Below, one piece after another: positions 41,032-49,579 of a stretch of DNA of 64,000 nucleotides. This DNA comes from Pirellulaceae bacterium (lineage in GTDB: Bacteria; Planctomycetota; Planctomycetia; Pirellulales; Pirellulaceae), in the NCBI GenBank assembly GCA_020852965.1, contig JADYZV010000070.1:102468-166467 (forward strand), given 5' to 3'. The translations under genes were made by a program, and so were the position numbers. The notes under the pieces were generated by a model. That model was given only the letters and a program-made list of their open reading frames with translations. It was not told the DNA's origin and made no database searches. Numbering within the stretch: position 1 is the first letter of the stretch; the number at the start of each line of letters is the position of its first letter.

Positions 41032-41850
41032 ATGCCGCTATTCGAACGATCTGCCAACGATGAAATTCTCGGTCGCGGTTGGGTGCGACAAATTGAATGG
41101 TTCAACGAAATCGATTCGACGCATAGTGCCGCGCGACGAAGCTTGCAAGAGAATCCTGCCTGCGAGCTTCCTTGTTTGCTGGTAGCGCAACAGCAGACCG
41201 CTGGACGCGGACGCGGCGGACGTCGGTGGTGGTCACCCGATGGCTGCCTGATGCTAACACTCGTGCTACCAAGCCAAGCGCTTCCTGAGGATTCCAATTT
41301 GTGGAGTCAATTGGCCCTGGTGACTGGTCTCGCCGTGGCGCGAACCGTCACCACCAGCCTGCCCAATAAAACAGTACAGCTCAAATGGCCCAATGATGTC
41401 TACGCGCACGGGAAGAAGCTAGCCGGCATATTAATTGAATCGGCCAACGTGCGCCGCACTCAACTCGACACCGCGACGGCAGCTTGCTGGCTGGTTGGGA
41501 TCGGCCTCAACGTAAACGTCGATTGGAGCGATGCGCCACGAGAGGTTGCTAGCAAAGCGACTTGTTTAAGTTCACTGGTCTCGCGACCGCTAGAGGTGCA
41601 TGTTGTGCTGGTCGAACTCTTGGATGAGCTGGAGCGGGTGCTGCAAAGTTGGCGTCTTGGCGATACGTCCTGGCTAAGTCAATGGCGAGACCGCTGCTTG
41701 CTGACCGGCAAAGTAATCCACGTAAGGCAACCCCCCGAGCAGGAATTGATTGGGGTCTGCGAAGGGCTTGATGCTAGCGGACGGCTTATCGTTCGAAACG
41801 AGCAGGGCGTGCAATTGCTCTCTGCGGGTGAAGTCTTGGCTTGGCAATAG
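41032..41850 (+). CDS. birA: Biotin-[acetyl-CoA-carboxylase] ligase, class I
   Basis: 272 residues. The enzyme makes biotinyl-AMP and transfers biotin to the carrier protein of acetyl-CoA carboxylase. Motifs: STHSAARRSL, QQTAGRGRGGRRWWSP near residues 53-69 (biotinyl-AMP loop), KWPNDV at 118-123, KKLAGILIE at 128-136 and GIGLNVN at 156-162. The C-terminal SH3-like domain follows (GKVIHVRQPP, GLDASGRLIVRNEQGVQLLS). There is no N-terminal helix-turn-helix, so it is a monofunctional ligase and not a repressor. ATG 41032 has no strong ribosome site. Cytoplasmic. Confidence 0.95.
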   Translation: MPLFERSANDEILGRGWVRQIEWFNEIDSTHSAARRSLQENPACELPCLLVAQQQTAGRGRGGRRWWSPDGCLMLTLVLPSQALPEDSNLWSQLALVTGLAVARTVTTSLPNKTVQLKWPNDVYAHGKKLAGILIESANVRRTQLDTATAACWLVGIGLNVNVDWSDAPREVASKATCLSSLVSRPLEVHVVLVELLDELERVLQSWRLGDTSWLSQWRDRCLLTGKVIHVRQPPEQELIGVCEGLDASGRLIVRNEQGVQLLSAGEVLAWQ

Positions 41851-41877
41851 TTGTCGGATTCGGAATGTGGCATAGGC

Positions 41878-41912
41878 TTCCAGCCTGTGTTTCCTGGGAC
41901 GACGAGCTGGAA
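41878..41912. repeat. Hairpin TTCCAGC/GCTGGAA
   Basis: Seven-base arms at 41878-41884 and 41906-41912, 28 bases after the biotin ligase stop, in a 255-bp spacer with no other feature. No T-run follows. Confidence 0.5.
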
Positions 41913-42105
41913 ACCTATCTCGCGAATTTTCCGAACGACGCTAAGTGGAGATGTGATGATGAAAGTGATGGTCGCGGGGCACAGGCAGCAAAGTCGCTGC
42001 AGTCGTTAAATCTTACCAAATTAATTTCAGTCTATCGCCAAGGGTGTCGATATCGAGGGTAGCGGAAACCCTCAATCGAATCCCTCGCGTGTGGACGATC
42101 CATCG

Positions 42106-43311
42106 ATGAAATCACTCAAAGCCCATTGGTCGACGGTTCGATGGTTTCGCGCAGGTGCATGGAGCATCGGGCTATTGGCAAGTGGAGCGTGGCTGACCAC
42201 TCCTCTGGGGATGACGAGCGTGCGAGGTCAGGACGTTCCATCAACATTCGTCAGCGCGCTGGCCGCATCGGCGGGCAATTCAGCAGGATATTCAGCGGGC
42301 AGTCCTTCTGGGCTTGGCTCGGAGAACGAAGTGATCGATGAGCTCGAATCGTTTGAAATCCGCATAGCGGCTCTCCCACAACACGACTCGGCACCGGTCA
42401 TTACCGCCCTGGCTTCTTCGTACGATGGTCGCTTTCTGGCTGCTGCGGGTGATGACCACGCAATACGAGTGATCGATGTGGCCAGCGGTTCAACCATTAG
42501 AACTCTGACTGGTCATACCGATTGGATTCAGTCGTTGGTATTCTCCAGCGATGCGCAGCATCTTTATTCTGCGGGGAACGATGGTCGCGTGCTCAGGTGG
42601 AACAACCAGTTCCCAGTGTCTCATACACAGGTTTTGGCGGCGGGCTTTGCGATTCGCGCCCTGACGCTATCGACCGAAAAGAATCTGCTAGCCGTATGCG
42701 GGTTTTCCAGCGAAGTTCTATTGTGGGATTTATCTAGTGGCGCAGAGAAACTTCGTCTAAGCTGCGACTCGGAAGACCAACGCTGCGTCCGCTTTAGCCC
42801 CGACGGATCGCGTTTGCTACGCGGCGGGCGTCTAGGAGAGATTTGTGTGTGGGATACCAGCACGGGTGCGGAACTGGCGCATTATCGCCAGCACAGTCGT
42901 CGCGTTTTCACCGCTGCATTTTCAGCCGATGGATCAACGGTCACCAGCGTGGGTGAAGATCGACGCTTGATTCGATTTCAAATTGAATCGCAACAAGTAA
43001 TATTCGACCAAGAAGTAGCGCGAGGCAAACTGATGTCGATGTGCCTGATCAATGACGATATGGTTGCCGCCGCTGGTGCGGATAATTCGATCGTGCTGGT
43101 GGATGTACAGTCCAACCAGGCCGTGGCTCAATTGAATGGGCACACGGGAACTGTGGCGGTGATGGTACCCTGTGGCGAGTATTTGGCCAGCGGTTCCTTT
43201 GACACGACGATTCGCATCTGGAATTTGGCGCACATCGCCGAGCGTGATGCCCAAGTGGGCCGACCGGTGGGAGCTCCGCTCAAGATCGATACTAGGCTGC
43301 AGATTCGCTAA
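42106..43311 (+). CDS. Secreted WD40-repeat protein
   Basis: 401 residues from ATG 42106 (GTG at 42091 would add five). A signal-anchor-like stretch (GAWSIGLLASGAWLTTPLGM) precedes RGQD, a likely cleavage region. From about residue 90 six to seven WD40 blades can be read: APVITALASSYDGRFLAAAG with DDHAIRVIDVAS, HTDWIQSLVFSSDAQHLYSA with NDGRVLRWN, and so on to GHTGTVAVMVPCGEYLASGS with FDTTIRIWNL. A beta-propeller for protein or ligand binding outside the cytoplasm is likely. No enzymatic domain is present. It lies 116 bp before the SdrD_B surface protein gene, with a strong hairpin between them. Confidence 0.85.
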   Translation: MKSLKAHWSTVRWFRAGAWSIGLLASGAWLTTPLGMTSVRGQDVPSTFVSALAASAGNSAGYSAGSPSGLGSENEVIDELESFEIRIAALPQHDSAPVITALASSYDGRFLAAAGDDHAIRVIDVASGSTIRTLTGHTDWIQSLVFSSDAQHLYSAGNDGRVLRWNNQFPVSHTQVLAAGFAIRALTLSTEKNLLAVCGFSSEVLLWDLSSGAEKLRLSCDSEDQRCVRFSPDGSRLLRGGRLGEICVWDTSTGAELAHYRQHSRRVFTAAFSADGSTVTSVGEDRRLIRFQIESQQVIFDQEVARGKLMSMCLINDDMVAAAGADNSIVLVDVQSNQAVAQLNGHTGTVAVMVPCGEYLASGSFDTTIRIWNLAHIAERDAQVGRPVGAPLKIDTRLQIR

Positions 43312-43351
43312 AACGGGGCTATCCATACCCTCCCCGCTCGCAATACTCGCG

Positions 43352-43373
43352 ACCCTCCCGCACGCGGGAGGGT
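43352..43373. repeat. Perfect 10-bp hairpin before the surface protein gene
   Basis: ACCCTCCCGC and GCGGGAGGGT with two bases between them. It lies 41 bases after the WD40 stop and 55 bases before the next start. No T-run follows, so its role as terminator or 5-prime leader structure is open. Confidence 0.7.
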
Positions 43374-43416
43374 GCGTAACTTATTTAGACACGGACGATT
43401 CGCACGGTTACAGCAC

Positions 43417-43423
43417 GGAGGTG
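43417..43423 (+). promoter_or_regulatory. Ribosome binding site deciding a TTG start
   Basis: GGAGGTG lies four bases before TTG 43428. No ATG or GTG is available in frame nearby, so the start is TTG. Confidence 0.75.
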
Positions 43424-43427
43424 CCCG

Positions 43428-46400
43428 TTGTTTTTTCAAGAACAAGTCAATCGACTCTCGCGTTGGTTTTCCAACGGTTTGAATAGCTCGCCTGCGTTGT
43501 GTGGAGCGCAGGGTGGTGCTGGCTCTGCCGCTGCCGGCCATACGTCGATTTCTCGAACCGCAATGGGCGGTAGCAGCGGCCCACGCGTGGCCAAACGCCC
43601 CGCCCTGCAGCGAACCGCCGTGCAGCGAACAAGTGGGCAGCGCCGCAAACAAACTCGCACCGCCTTGCTCGAAGCCATGGAGCCTCGACACATGATGGCG
43701 GCCGACATGATTCAAGTCGGTGCGGTCTACGTCGAAGACGATATCGGTAGCGATTTGCACGGCGATTTGTTCTACGTCAGCTTTGAAGGGGGCGCGCCCG
43801 ATACGCAGTTGACGCGGCTGACTATCGACGGCGACATGAATTCTCCGGGATTTGGACTGGGAGATATGTTCTTCGATACCGTTGACGGCGGATACGGAGC
43901 TGACCACGCCTTCCCGTTTCAAATCGTGCAACTCAGGGCACAACATCCAAACGCCACAGTCCGAGCCACCGTCACGGATGGCGATACCAAACTGGTGCTT
44001 GACTTCACTAACTTCACCGCTGGCGATTTGTTAGTGTTCTCGATCGACGTCGACGAAGTCCAGTCTTACGATCCGAATGAAAAGGATATCTCGGTCCTCA
44101 ATGACGGTTTCGACCCGATAGCGTCTGGGGTTGAATTCCAAAATAGCAAACTGTCCGCCGTGTTCACTGCCCCTCACTACGAGATCGCATCGGGACAAGA
44201 CAAATTCCTCAATCGCTACGACCCCTGGCTCGTCCAATCGGGGCTCGAATTACCCGCCGACAATGAAGGGGGCAAGCGCGATCGTTCGGCCGGAGGGGGC
44301 TTTGCACTTCAACAAGTTCCCAAGCCAATCTCGTTGGCAGGTACCGTTTATGTCGACGCCAACGAGGATTTGAAACTGCAATCCGGCGAGCAGCGTCTGT
44401 CCGGTGTCAAGCTCGACCTGTATCGGCTGGAAAATGGCAACTATGTGGCAACTGGACATTCGACGACGACGGACGCCCAGGGACGTTATGTGTTCGGGAC
44501 CAATCTCGGCTTGATGCCCGGTACGTATCAAGTTCGCGAGAGCCAGCCGGCCGGCTACTATAGCGTCGGTGCCTCGGCGGGTAAGCTCAACAACGGCACT
44601 AGCGTCGGCCACATCGTAGCCGGCAATCCCGATGTATTGACTCAAGTTGACGTGTTGTTGGGCGATCAACACGCTACCGAATTGAACTTCGCGGAGAATC
44701 TGCCAGCTTCGATCAGCGGGCACACGTGCGTGGTCATTTCGGGCTTCGATTGTTTCAGCAGCTCATCCGAAAAGGCTCCACTGGCAGGTGTTTTGATCGA
44801 ACTGCGCAACGCGAGCGGACAAGTCATCGCCACACAAACGACCGGTGCCGACGGCAAGTACTCGTTCACCAATCTACGCGCCGGTGTCTATTCGCTGACA
44901 GAAACGACACCTGCCGCACTGTTGGAAGGCGATTCCAAAGTCGGCTCCTCGGGCGGAGTTAAGGTCAACGGTAGTCAGATCTCACAAATCACCATCGGCG
45001 GTGGCGTCACGGCTACCGATTATGATTTCTGCGAGCTGACTCCCAGCGATTTAAGCGGTCACACGTTTTACGATCAAAACAACAACGGTCGTCGCGATAA
45101 TGGCGAGCTCCCATTGAGCAACGTGTTGGTCACGCTGTGGGACGACGCCGGAAGCAAAGTGGCCGAGACGCGAACGAATAGCCAAGGCTACTATCAATTC
45201 AATCGTCTAAGACCGGGAACGTATCGCGTTACCGAACAAACCCCGAGCGACTATGTGCCGGGCCAAGCCGCAGTAGGGACCGTCAGCGGCAAAATCGTGG
45301 GCAGTAGGGACGCGTCGGGCGACGTGCTCTCCGCCATCGTGTTGCCCGCCGGCTCGCACGGTATTGACTATGACTTCGGCGAGATTCTTCCAGGCAGTAT
45401 CGCCGGTCGAGTCATCTCCGACACCAACGGCAACTGTATCATTGACGCCACTGGCGATCGGCCGCTGGCCGGCGTGACGATCGAATTGCTCAGTGCCAGC
45501 GGTGCCGTGCTTCAGACCACGCTTACCGACGCTCAGGGCAACTATAAGTTCGACAGTTTGTTGCCCGCAGAGTATGCGATTCGCGAAGTGCAACCGGTCG
45601 GCTACTTTCAAGGCGATCACCATGCGGGTAGTGGCGGTGGCGATGCGTCGGTGACCGACCTCGTGAGAGCGATCTATGTCACTCCAGGTGCCGCTTTGAT
45701 CGACTATAACTTTTGCGAAATCCCACCTGGCTCGATTGCGGGGCAGGTGTATGTCGATGCCGACCAAGATTGTGAATACGATGCGGGGGAGTCTCCGATT
45801 GCAGGCGTGACCATCACGCTGCTCGACGATTCGGGCCGCGTCGTGGGGACAACACAAACGGATGCCGCAGGTCGCTATCAATTCAACGGCCTAGCACCTG
45901 GTAGATACACGGTGCGTGAATCGCAACCTGCGGGCTATCTACAAGGTGGTCAAACGGCGGGTTCGGGGGGCGGCGACACGTCGGTCCCAGATGTCATTTC
46001 CGCTATCCAACTCGGAGCCGGTACTGCGCTGGTCGACTACGATTTCTGCGAGATTACTCCCGGCTCGATCGCAGGAACGGTGTTCGTCGATTTGGATGAC
46101 GATTGCATCCTGGACGCCAACGAACAGCCGCTAGCCGGAGTCCGCATGACGTTGTTAGATGCTTCGGGTGTGGTAGTGGCCACGACGCTGACCGATTCGT
46201 CAGGCAACTATAGCTTTAGCAATCTCCGCCCCGGCCAGTACAGCGTGCGAGAAACGCAGCCCGCAGGCTACTACCAAGGTGGTCAGAAGGCAGGCTCGGG
46301 CGGTGGCGATGCCAGCTTACAAGACGTCATCTCAAAGATCATCTTGGCTCCTGGTGTCCAGTTGGTCGAGTATGATTTTTGCGAGCGGCTTCCTGGCTCG

Positions 46401-48395
46401 ATTGCGGGTGTGGTGTTTGCCGATCTCGATTTTGATTGTATTCTCGACGCCAATGAATCGACGCTATCGGGAGTGAAAGTGGAACTGCTCGATACGGCAG
46501 GTTCGGTGATCGCTTCGACGTTGACCGATGCGTCGGGCAAGTATAGCTTCACCAATCTTCGCCCAGGGCAGTACGCCGTGCGCGAGACGCAACCGCAGGG
46601 CTACTTTCAAGGTGGCCAGGTCGCACCCAAGACTGGAGGTGATGCCAGCCTGGATGACTTGATCAGCCAGATTAATGTCGGCTCGGGGCAAGCTGTCACG
46701 GACGCTAACTTTTGCGAAGTACCGCCCGCCAAGATCTCGGGCTACGTCTTCCAGGATGGTAGCGTGATCGCCAGCGCGACTGGAGAACTTCCCGACGACA
46801 TTCGTTCCATTCGCGATGGTCTCCACACCAGCGACGATACGCCGATCGGCAATGTCCTATTGCAATTGCGCGCGTTGACAGGCCAACCCATCGATGCCTC
46901 GCGCGCCCTGCCTGGCATCTATTCCGGACAGACGATCGAAGTCCGCACCGATGCCAATGGCTACTTTGAATTCACCGGCTTGCGGGCGGGGACCTATCAC
47001 GTCTACGAAAAACAACCCGACGGCTACATCGACAGCTTGGATACACCCGGCACGACCACAGGCTTTGCCATCAATCGTGGCGAATCGGTCCCAACATCGA
47101 TTATGAGCTTACTTCAGTTGACCGATCCTCAAGCCAATCCGGGGACGGACGCCATTCTCGCGATCAGCGTCGAGGCGGGGCAGCATTCGAATGCGAACAA
47201 CTTTAGCGAAGTGCAGACCAAACGCGAGAATCCCGTACCTCCTATTGCCGTCAATCCGCCACCGTTGGAAAAAGTTCTCGAAACGCCCCCTATTTATCAA
47301 CCGCAGGCACCAATCTATGCCACACCGTTGCTTTGGGAACCCTTGCCGCTCTTGATTGGTTACGGTCATCAAGAAATGCCCACTTGGCACTTGAGCGTCA
47401 TCAATGGAGGTTTCCCACGCGGAATGCGCAATGGCGAGCCGGTGGAAGAATCGCAAGTCGCCGAGCAGGCCGATCGACTCAACGTCTACGCGTGGTCCGT
47501 CCGTGGCCTGAAGGATTCGACTTGGCATATCGTCAGTACCAACCCGCGCATGGAAGAAGTGACACGGCGTATGGTATTTGATTTGCCCGGTGCTCAGCCA
47601 TTGGCGGGTGACTTCAACGGCGATGGTTTCGACGAATTGGCACTGTTCCTCGACGGCGAATGGTTCATCGATATCAATGCCAACGGTCGTTGGGATGAAA
47701 GCGACATCTGGTTGCGACTCGGGAAAAAGGGTGATCAGCCCGTCATCGGCGACTGGGATGGCGATGGCAAAGACGACGTGGGGATCTTCGGCCAGAAGTG
47801 GCAGGGGGACGATCGCGCGATCGCGTCCGAGCCCGGCTTACCTGATCCGCAGAATAGAGGCCGAGTCGCGGCGAAGAACGTTCCGCCAACCCCAGACAAA
47901 GCTGCCGAGGATCCTCGATTGTTAAAACGCAGCCACAGTGGTACCGCCCGCGCCGACTTGATCGACCACGTGTTCCGTTTTGGCGGTGAAAAAGATATCG
48001 CCATCAGCGGCGACTTCAACGGCGCTGGTATCGCCACCATCGGCACCTACCATAACGGACGCTGGCTGTTGGATGTCGACGGTGACGGCAAGCTGTCCGA
48101 CGAACACGATGAGCAGCGTCAATTCGGCGAACCAGGCGATCTGCCACTGGTAGGTGACTTCGACGGCGACGGCATCGACGAACTCGCCGTGGTGCGCGGT
48201 GACCAAGTGCTGGTAGATTCGAATGGCAATGGACGCTTCGATGCGACCGATCAAGTCTTCCAGCTCGATTCGGCTGAAGGGACCGTCGTCGTCGGTGATT
48301 TCAATGGCGATGGACGCGACGAGCCCGCTCTGCATCAGTCGCCCGACCAGCAACGTTGGTTAGAAGCCAAACGTGAGGGGGCGCCGGAAGCCTAG
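43428..48395 (+). CDS. Giant SdrD_B-repeat surface protein with FG-GAP-like C terminus
   Basis: 1,655 residues. Near residues 83-92 is LLEAMEPRHMMAAD, an LEPR-XLL-like motif typical of exported planctomycete giants; a classical signal peptide is not obvious. Eight SdrD_B/Cna_B-type beta-sandwich repeats of about 112 residues begin near residues 304, 427, 541, 654, 767, 879, 990 and 1,101, each starting S-I-A/S-G and most with an Asp/Asn calcium loop (for example DQNNNGRRDNGE). From about residue 1,385 to 1,640 four to five FG-GAP/VCBS-like units occur (GDFNGDGFDELALF, GDWDGDGKDDVGIF, GDFDGDGIDELAVV, GDFNGDGRDEPALH). It is likely a calcium-stiffened cell-surface stalk or adhesin. Cysteine pairs occur in five repeats only. 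No sortase motif or C-terminal membrane anchor is seen. Confidence 0.88.
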   Translation: MFFQEQVNRLSRWFSNGLNSSPALCGAQGGAGSAAAGHTSISRTAMGGSSGPRVAKRPALQRTAVQRTSGQRRKQTRTALLEAMEPRHMMAADMIQVGAVYVEDDIGSDLHGDLFYVSFEGGAPDTQLTRLTIDGDMNSPGFGLGDMFFDTVDGGYGADHAFPFQIVQLRAQHPNATVRATVTDGDTKLVLDFTNFTAGDLLVFSIDVDEVQSYDPNEKDISVLNDGFDPIASGVEFQNSKLSAVFTAPHYEIASGQDKFLNRYDPWLVQSGLELPADNEGGKRDRSAGGGFALQQVPKPISLAGTVYVDANEDLKLQSGEQRLSGVKLDLYRLENGNYVATGHSTTTDAQGRYVFGTNLGLMPGTYQVRESQPAGYYSVGASAGKLNNGTSVGHIVAGNPDVLTQVDVLLGDQHATELNFAENLPASISGHTCVVISGFDCFSSSSEKAPLAGVLIELRNASGQVIATQTTGADGKYSFTNLRAGVYSLTETTPAALLEGDSKVGSSGGVKVNGSQISQITIGGGVTATDYDFCELTPSDLSGHTFYDQNNNGRRDNGELPLSNVLVTLWDDAGSKVAETRTNSQGYYQFNRLRPGTYRVTEQTPSDYVPGQAAVGTVSGKIVGSRDASGDVLSAIVLPAGSHGIDYDFGEILPGSIAGRVISDTNGNCIIDATGDRPLAGVTIELLSASGAVLQTTLTDAQGNYKFDSLLPAEYAIREVQPVGYFQGDHHAGSGGGDASVTDLVRAIYVTPGAALIDYNFCEIPPGSIAGQVYVDADQDCEYDAGESPIAGVTITLLDDSGRVVGTTQTDAAGRYQFNGLAPGRYTVRESQPAGYLQGGQTAGSGGGDTSVPDVISAIQLGAGTALVDYDFCEITPGSIAGTVFVDLDDDCILDANEQPLAGVRMTLLDASGVVVATTLTDSSGNYSFSNLRPGQYSVRETQPAGYYQGGQKAGSGGGDASLQDVISKIILAPGVQLVEYDFCERLPGSIAGVVFADLDFDCILDANESTLSGVKVELLDTAGSVIASTLTDASGKYSFTNLRPGQYAVRETQPQGYFQGGQVAPKTGGDASLDDLISQINVGSGQAVTDANFCEVPPAKISGYVFQDGSVIASATGELPDDIRSIRDGLHTSDDTPIGNVLLQLRALTGQPIDASRALPGIYSGQTIEVRTDANGYFEFTGLRAGTYHVYEKQPDGYIDSLDTPGTTTGFAINRGESVPTSIMSLLQLTDPQANPGTDAILAISVEAGQHSNANNFSEVQTKRENPVPPIAVNPPPLEKVLETPPIYQPQAPIYATPLLWEPLPLLIGYGHQEMPTWHLSVINGGFPRGMRNGEPVEESQVAEQADRLNVYAWSVRGLKDSTWHIVSTNPRMEEVTRRMVFDLPGAQPLAGDFNGDGFDELALFLDGEWFIDINANGRWDESDIWLRLGKKGDQPVIGDWDGDGKDDVGIFGQKWQGDDRAIASEPGLPDPQNRGRVAAKNVPPTPDKAAEDPRLLKRSHSGTARADLIDHVFRFGGEKDIAISGDFNGAGIATIGTYHNGRWLLDVDGDGKLSDEHDEQRQFGEPGDLPLVGDFDGDGIDELAVVRGDQVLVDSNGNGRFDATDQVFQLDSAEGTVVVGDFNGDGRDEPALHQSPDQQRWLEAKREGAPEA

Positions 48396-48697
48396 TCGAT
48401 ATAATGCCGCTCGCTGCTGTTGCTTGCCTGGGTAGGCTCGCAACGAGTACCGCGAGTTACGGCACGGGCTGCGTGCGCGGATCGACCCGCAACTGTGTTC
48501 GCATGTGCTCGCGCAGGCTTATTTTTCCACCGTCGAGTTTGGCTGAACATCAACCGGAGCGGATCGTCAGGCCGCTTTTCATTTGGACGTGGAAACGCGG
48601 CACCATGATCACTTGCTTCGGCCTGCCGTAACTCGCATTACTCGTTACGAGCCTACAAAGACGCGTCCAGCCATCGCGCGGCAACAACATCTGACTA
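48396..48697. other. 302-bp spacer filled by an inverted-repeat element
   Basis: Lies between convergent genes. Apart from the element at 48433-48656, I see nothing in it. Confidence 0.7.
48433..48656. mobile_element. MITE-like 224-bp element with 33-bp imperfect terminal inverted repeats
   Basis: 48433-48465 (begins GTAGGCTCGCAACGAGTACC) pairs with the reverse complement of 48624-48656 with three mismatches in 33. The interior (about 158 bp) has no supported frame. No clear target duplication is seen. It might instead be a bidirectional terminator or a structured RNA. Confidence 0.6.
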
Positions 48698-49231
48698 TTA
48701 AGCCGCTAGACGCTTGGGCAATTCAAGTGCACGCAGATCGACGATCTGTAGCGTTTGACCAGCTTCTTCACAGGCCAGCACTACCGACTCACTATGGGCC
48801 AAACGATTGAGCCAACTTCCGAGCGTACTGGCCAACGGGTAGGCTGGATTGATGCCACCTTCGATGATCAATAGATCCGAAGCACCCAACTTGTGAGCCA
48901 CGCGCGGAATGGCCGAATGGATGTCACCGGGAATCAGCGAAGCTTTGAAGCCCAATTGTCCAGCCAACTGGTGAGCCTGCTTGAGGCTCAGGTGTTGCCC
49001 GCCATCTTGGGCAGACTCGAATTCGTCGGTACCAATGTACCGCACCTGTGCGCAGCCAGCCGCAGGTTGTACGAGTTTGGCCAGGCGGCGCATGCGCTGC
49101 CCATCCCCGACGCCGATCTCAAGGATCGAACTAAATGGGCGACTAACGAGTTGCTTGAATAGCTCGCGCTCTTCGATCGGCTTCGCGAAACGAGTCCAGT
49201 AAATCTTCTGCAACCAAGTCGGCCGGCTCAT
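48698..49231 (-). CDS. Small Rossmann-fold methyltransferase-like protein
   Basis: 177 residues from ATG 49231, which has AAGGGAA about eight bases upstream; longer upstream frames lack such a site. The motif FSSILEIGVGDGQRM (residues 34-47) is the glycine-rich SAM-binding loop I of class I methyltransferases, followed by YIGTDEFESA with an acidic residue at the end of strand 2 and ASDLLIIEGGINPAY. Later catalytic motifs are not clear and the protein is short, so substrate is unknown. It is convergent with the surface protein gene. Cytoplasmic. Confidence 0.65.
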   Translation of the reverse strand: MSRPTWLQKIYWTRFAKPIEERELFKQLVSRPFSSILEIGVGDGQRMRRLAKLVQPAAGCAQVRYIGTDEFESAQDGGQHLSLKQAHQLAGQLGFKASLIPGDIHSAIPRVAHKLGASDLLIIEGGINPAYPLASTLGSWLNRLAHSESVVLACEEAGQTLQIVDLRALELPKRLAA

Positions 49232-49579
49232 TGCGTTGTTCCCTTTAGGCATCCGTTTTTTTGTACCTGGTGGTAGGCCACCACACTCAATTATTCGGCA
49301 CAATCGAATGTGAAAAACAATCACATGCCCAACAATCGCCACAGTCTCTAGCCATTGCGCGATCTCGATAATCGCTACAGATTAACTGTGCGAGGGTGTC
49401 ATCGACGCTCGGCAAACTTCAGGTCGGCGGCGCCGTTGCATTAGTCGTCACAGTCGTTACAGGTTGCGCTTAAGCTCTCTGTCTTCGCCGGTTCGTGGCA
49501 TCGCCGCATGACCAGTGCCCTTTTGTGACCTAGCCTTGCGATGAGTCAATTTCCGCATTGCTAGCAATGACAGAGTCCT
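49232..49579. other. 348-bp divergent region before the protease gene
   Basis: No supported gene. A short hairpin TGGTGG/CCACCA lies at about 49270-49286, probably in the leader of the methyltransferase-like gene. No clear promoter is seen. Confidence 0.5.
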
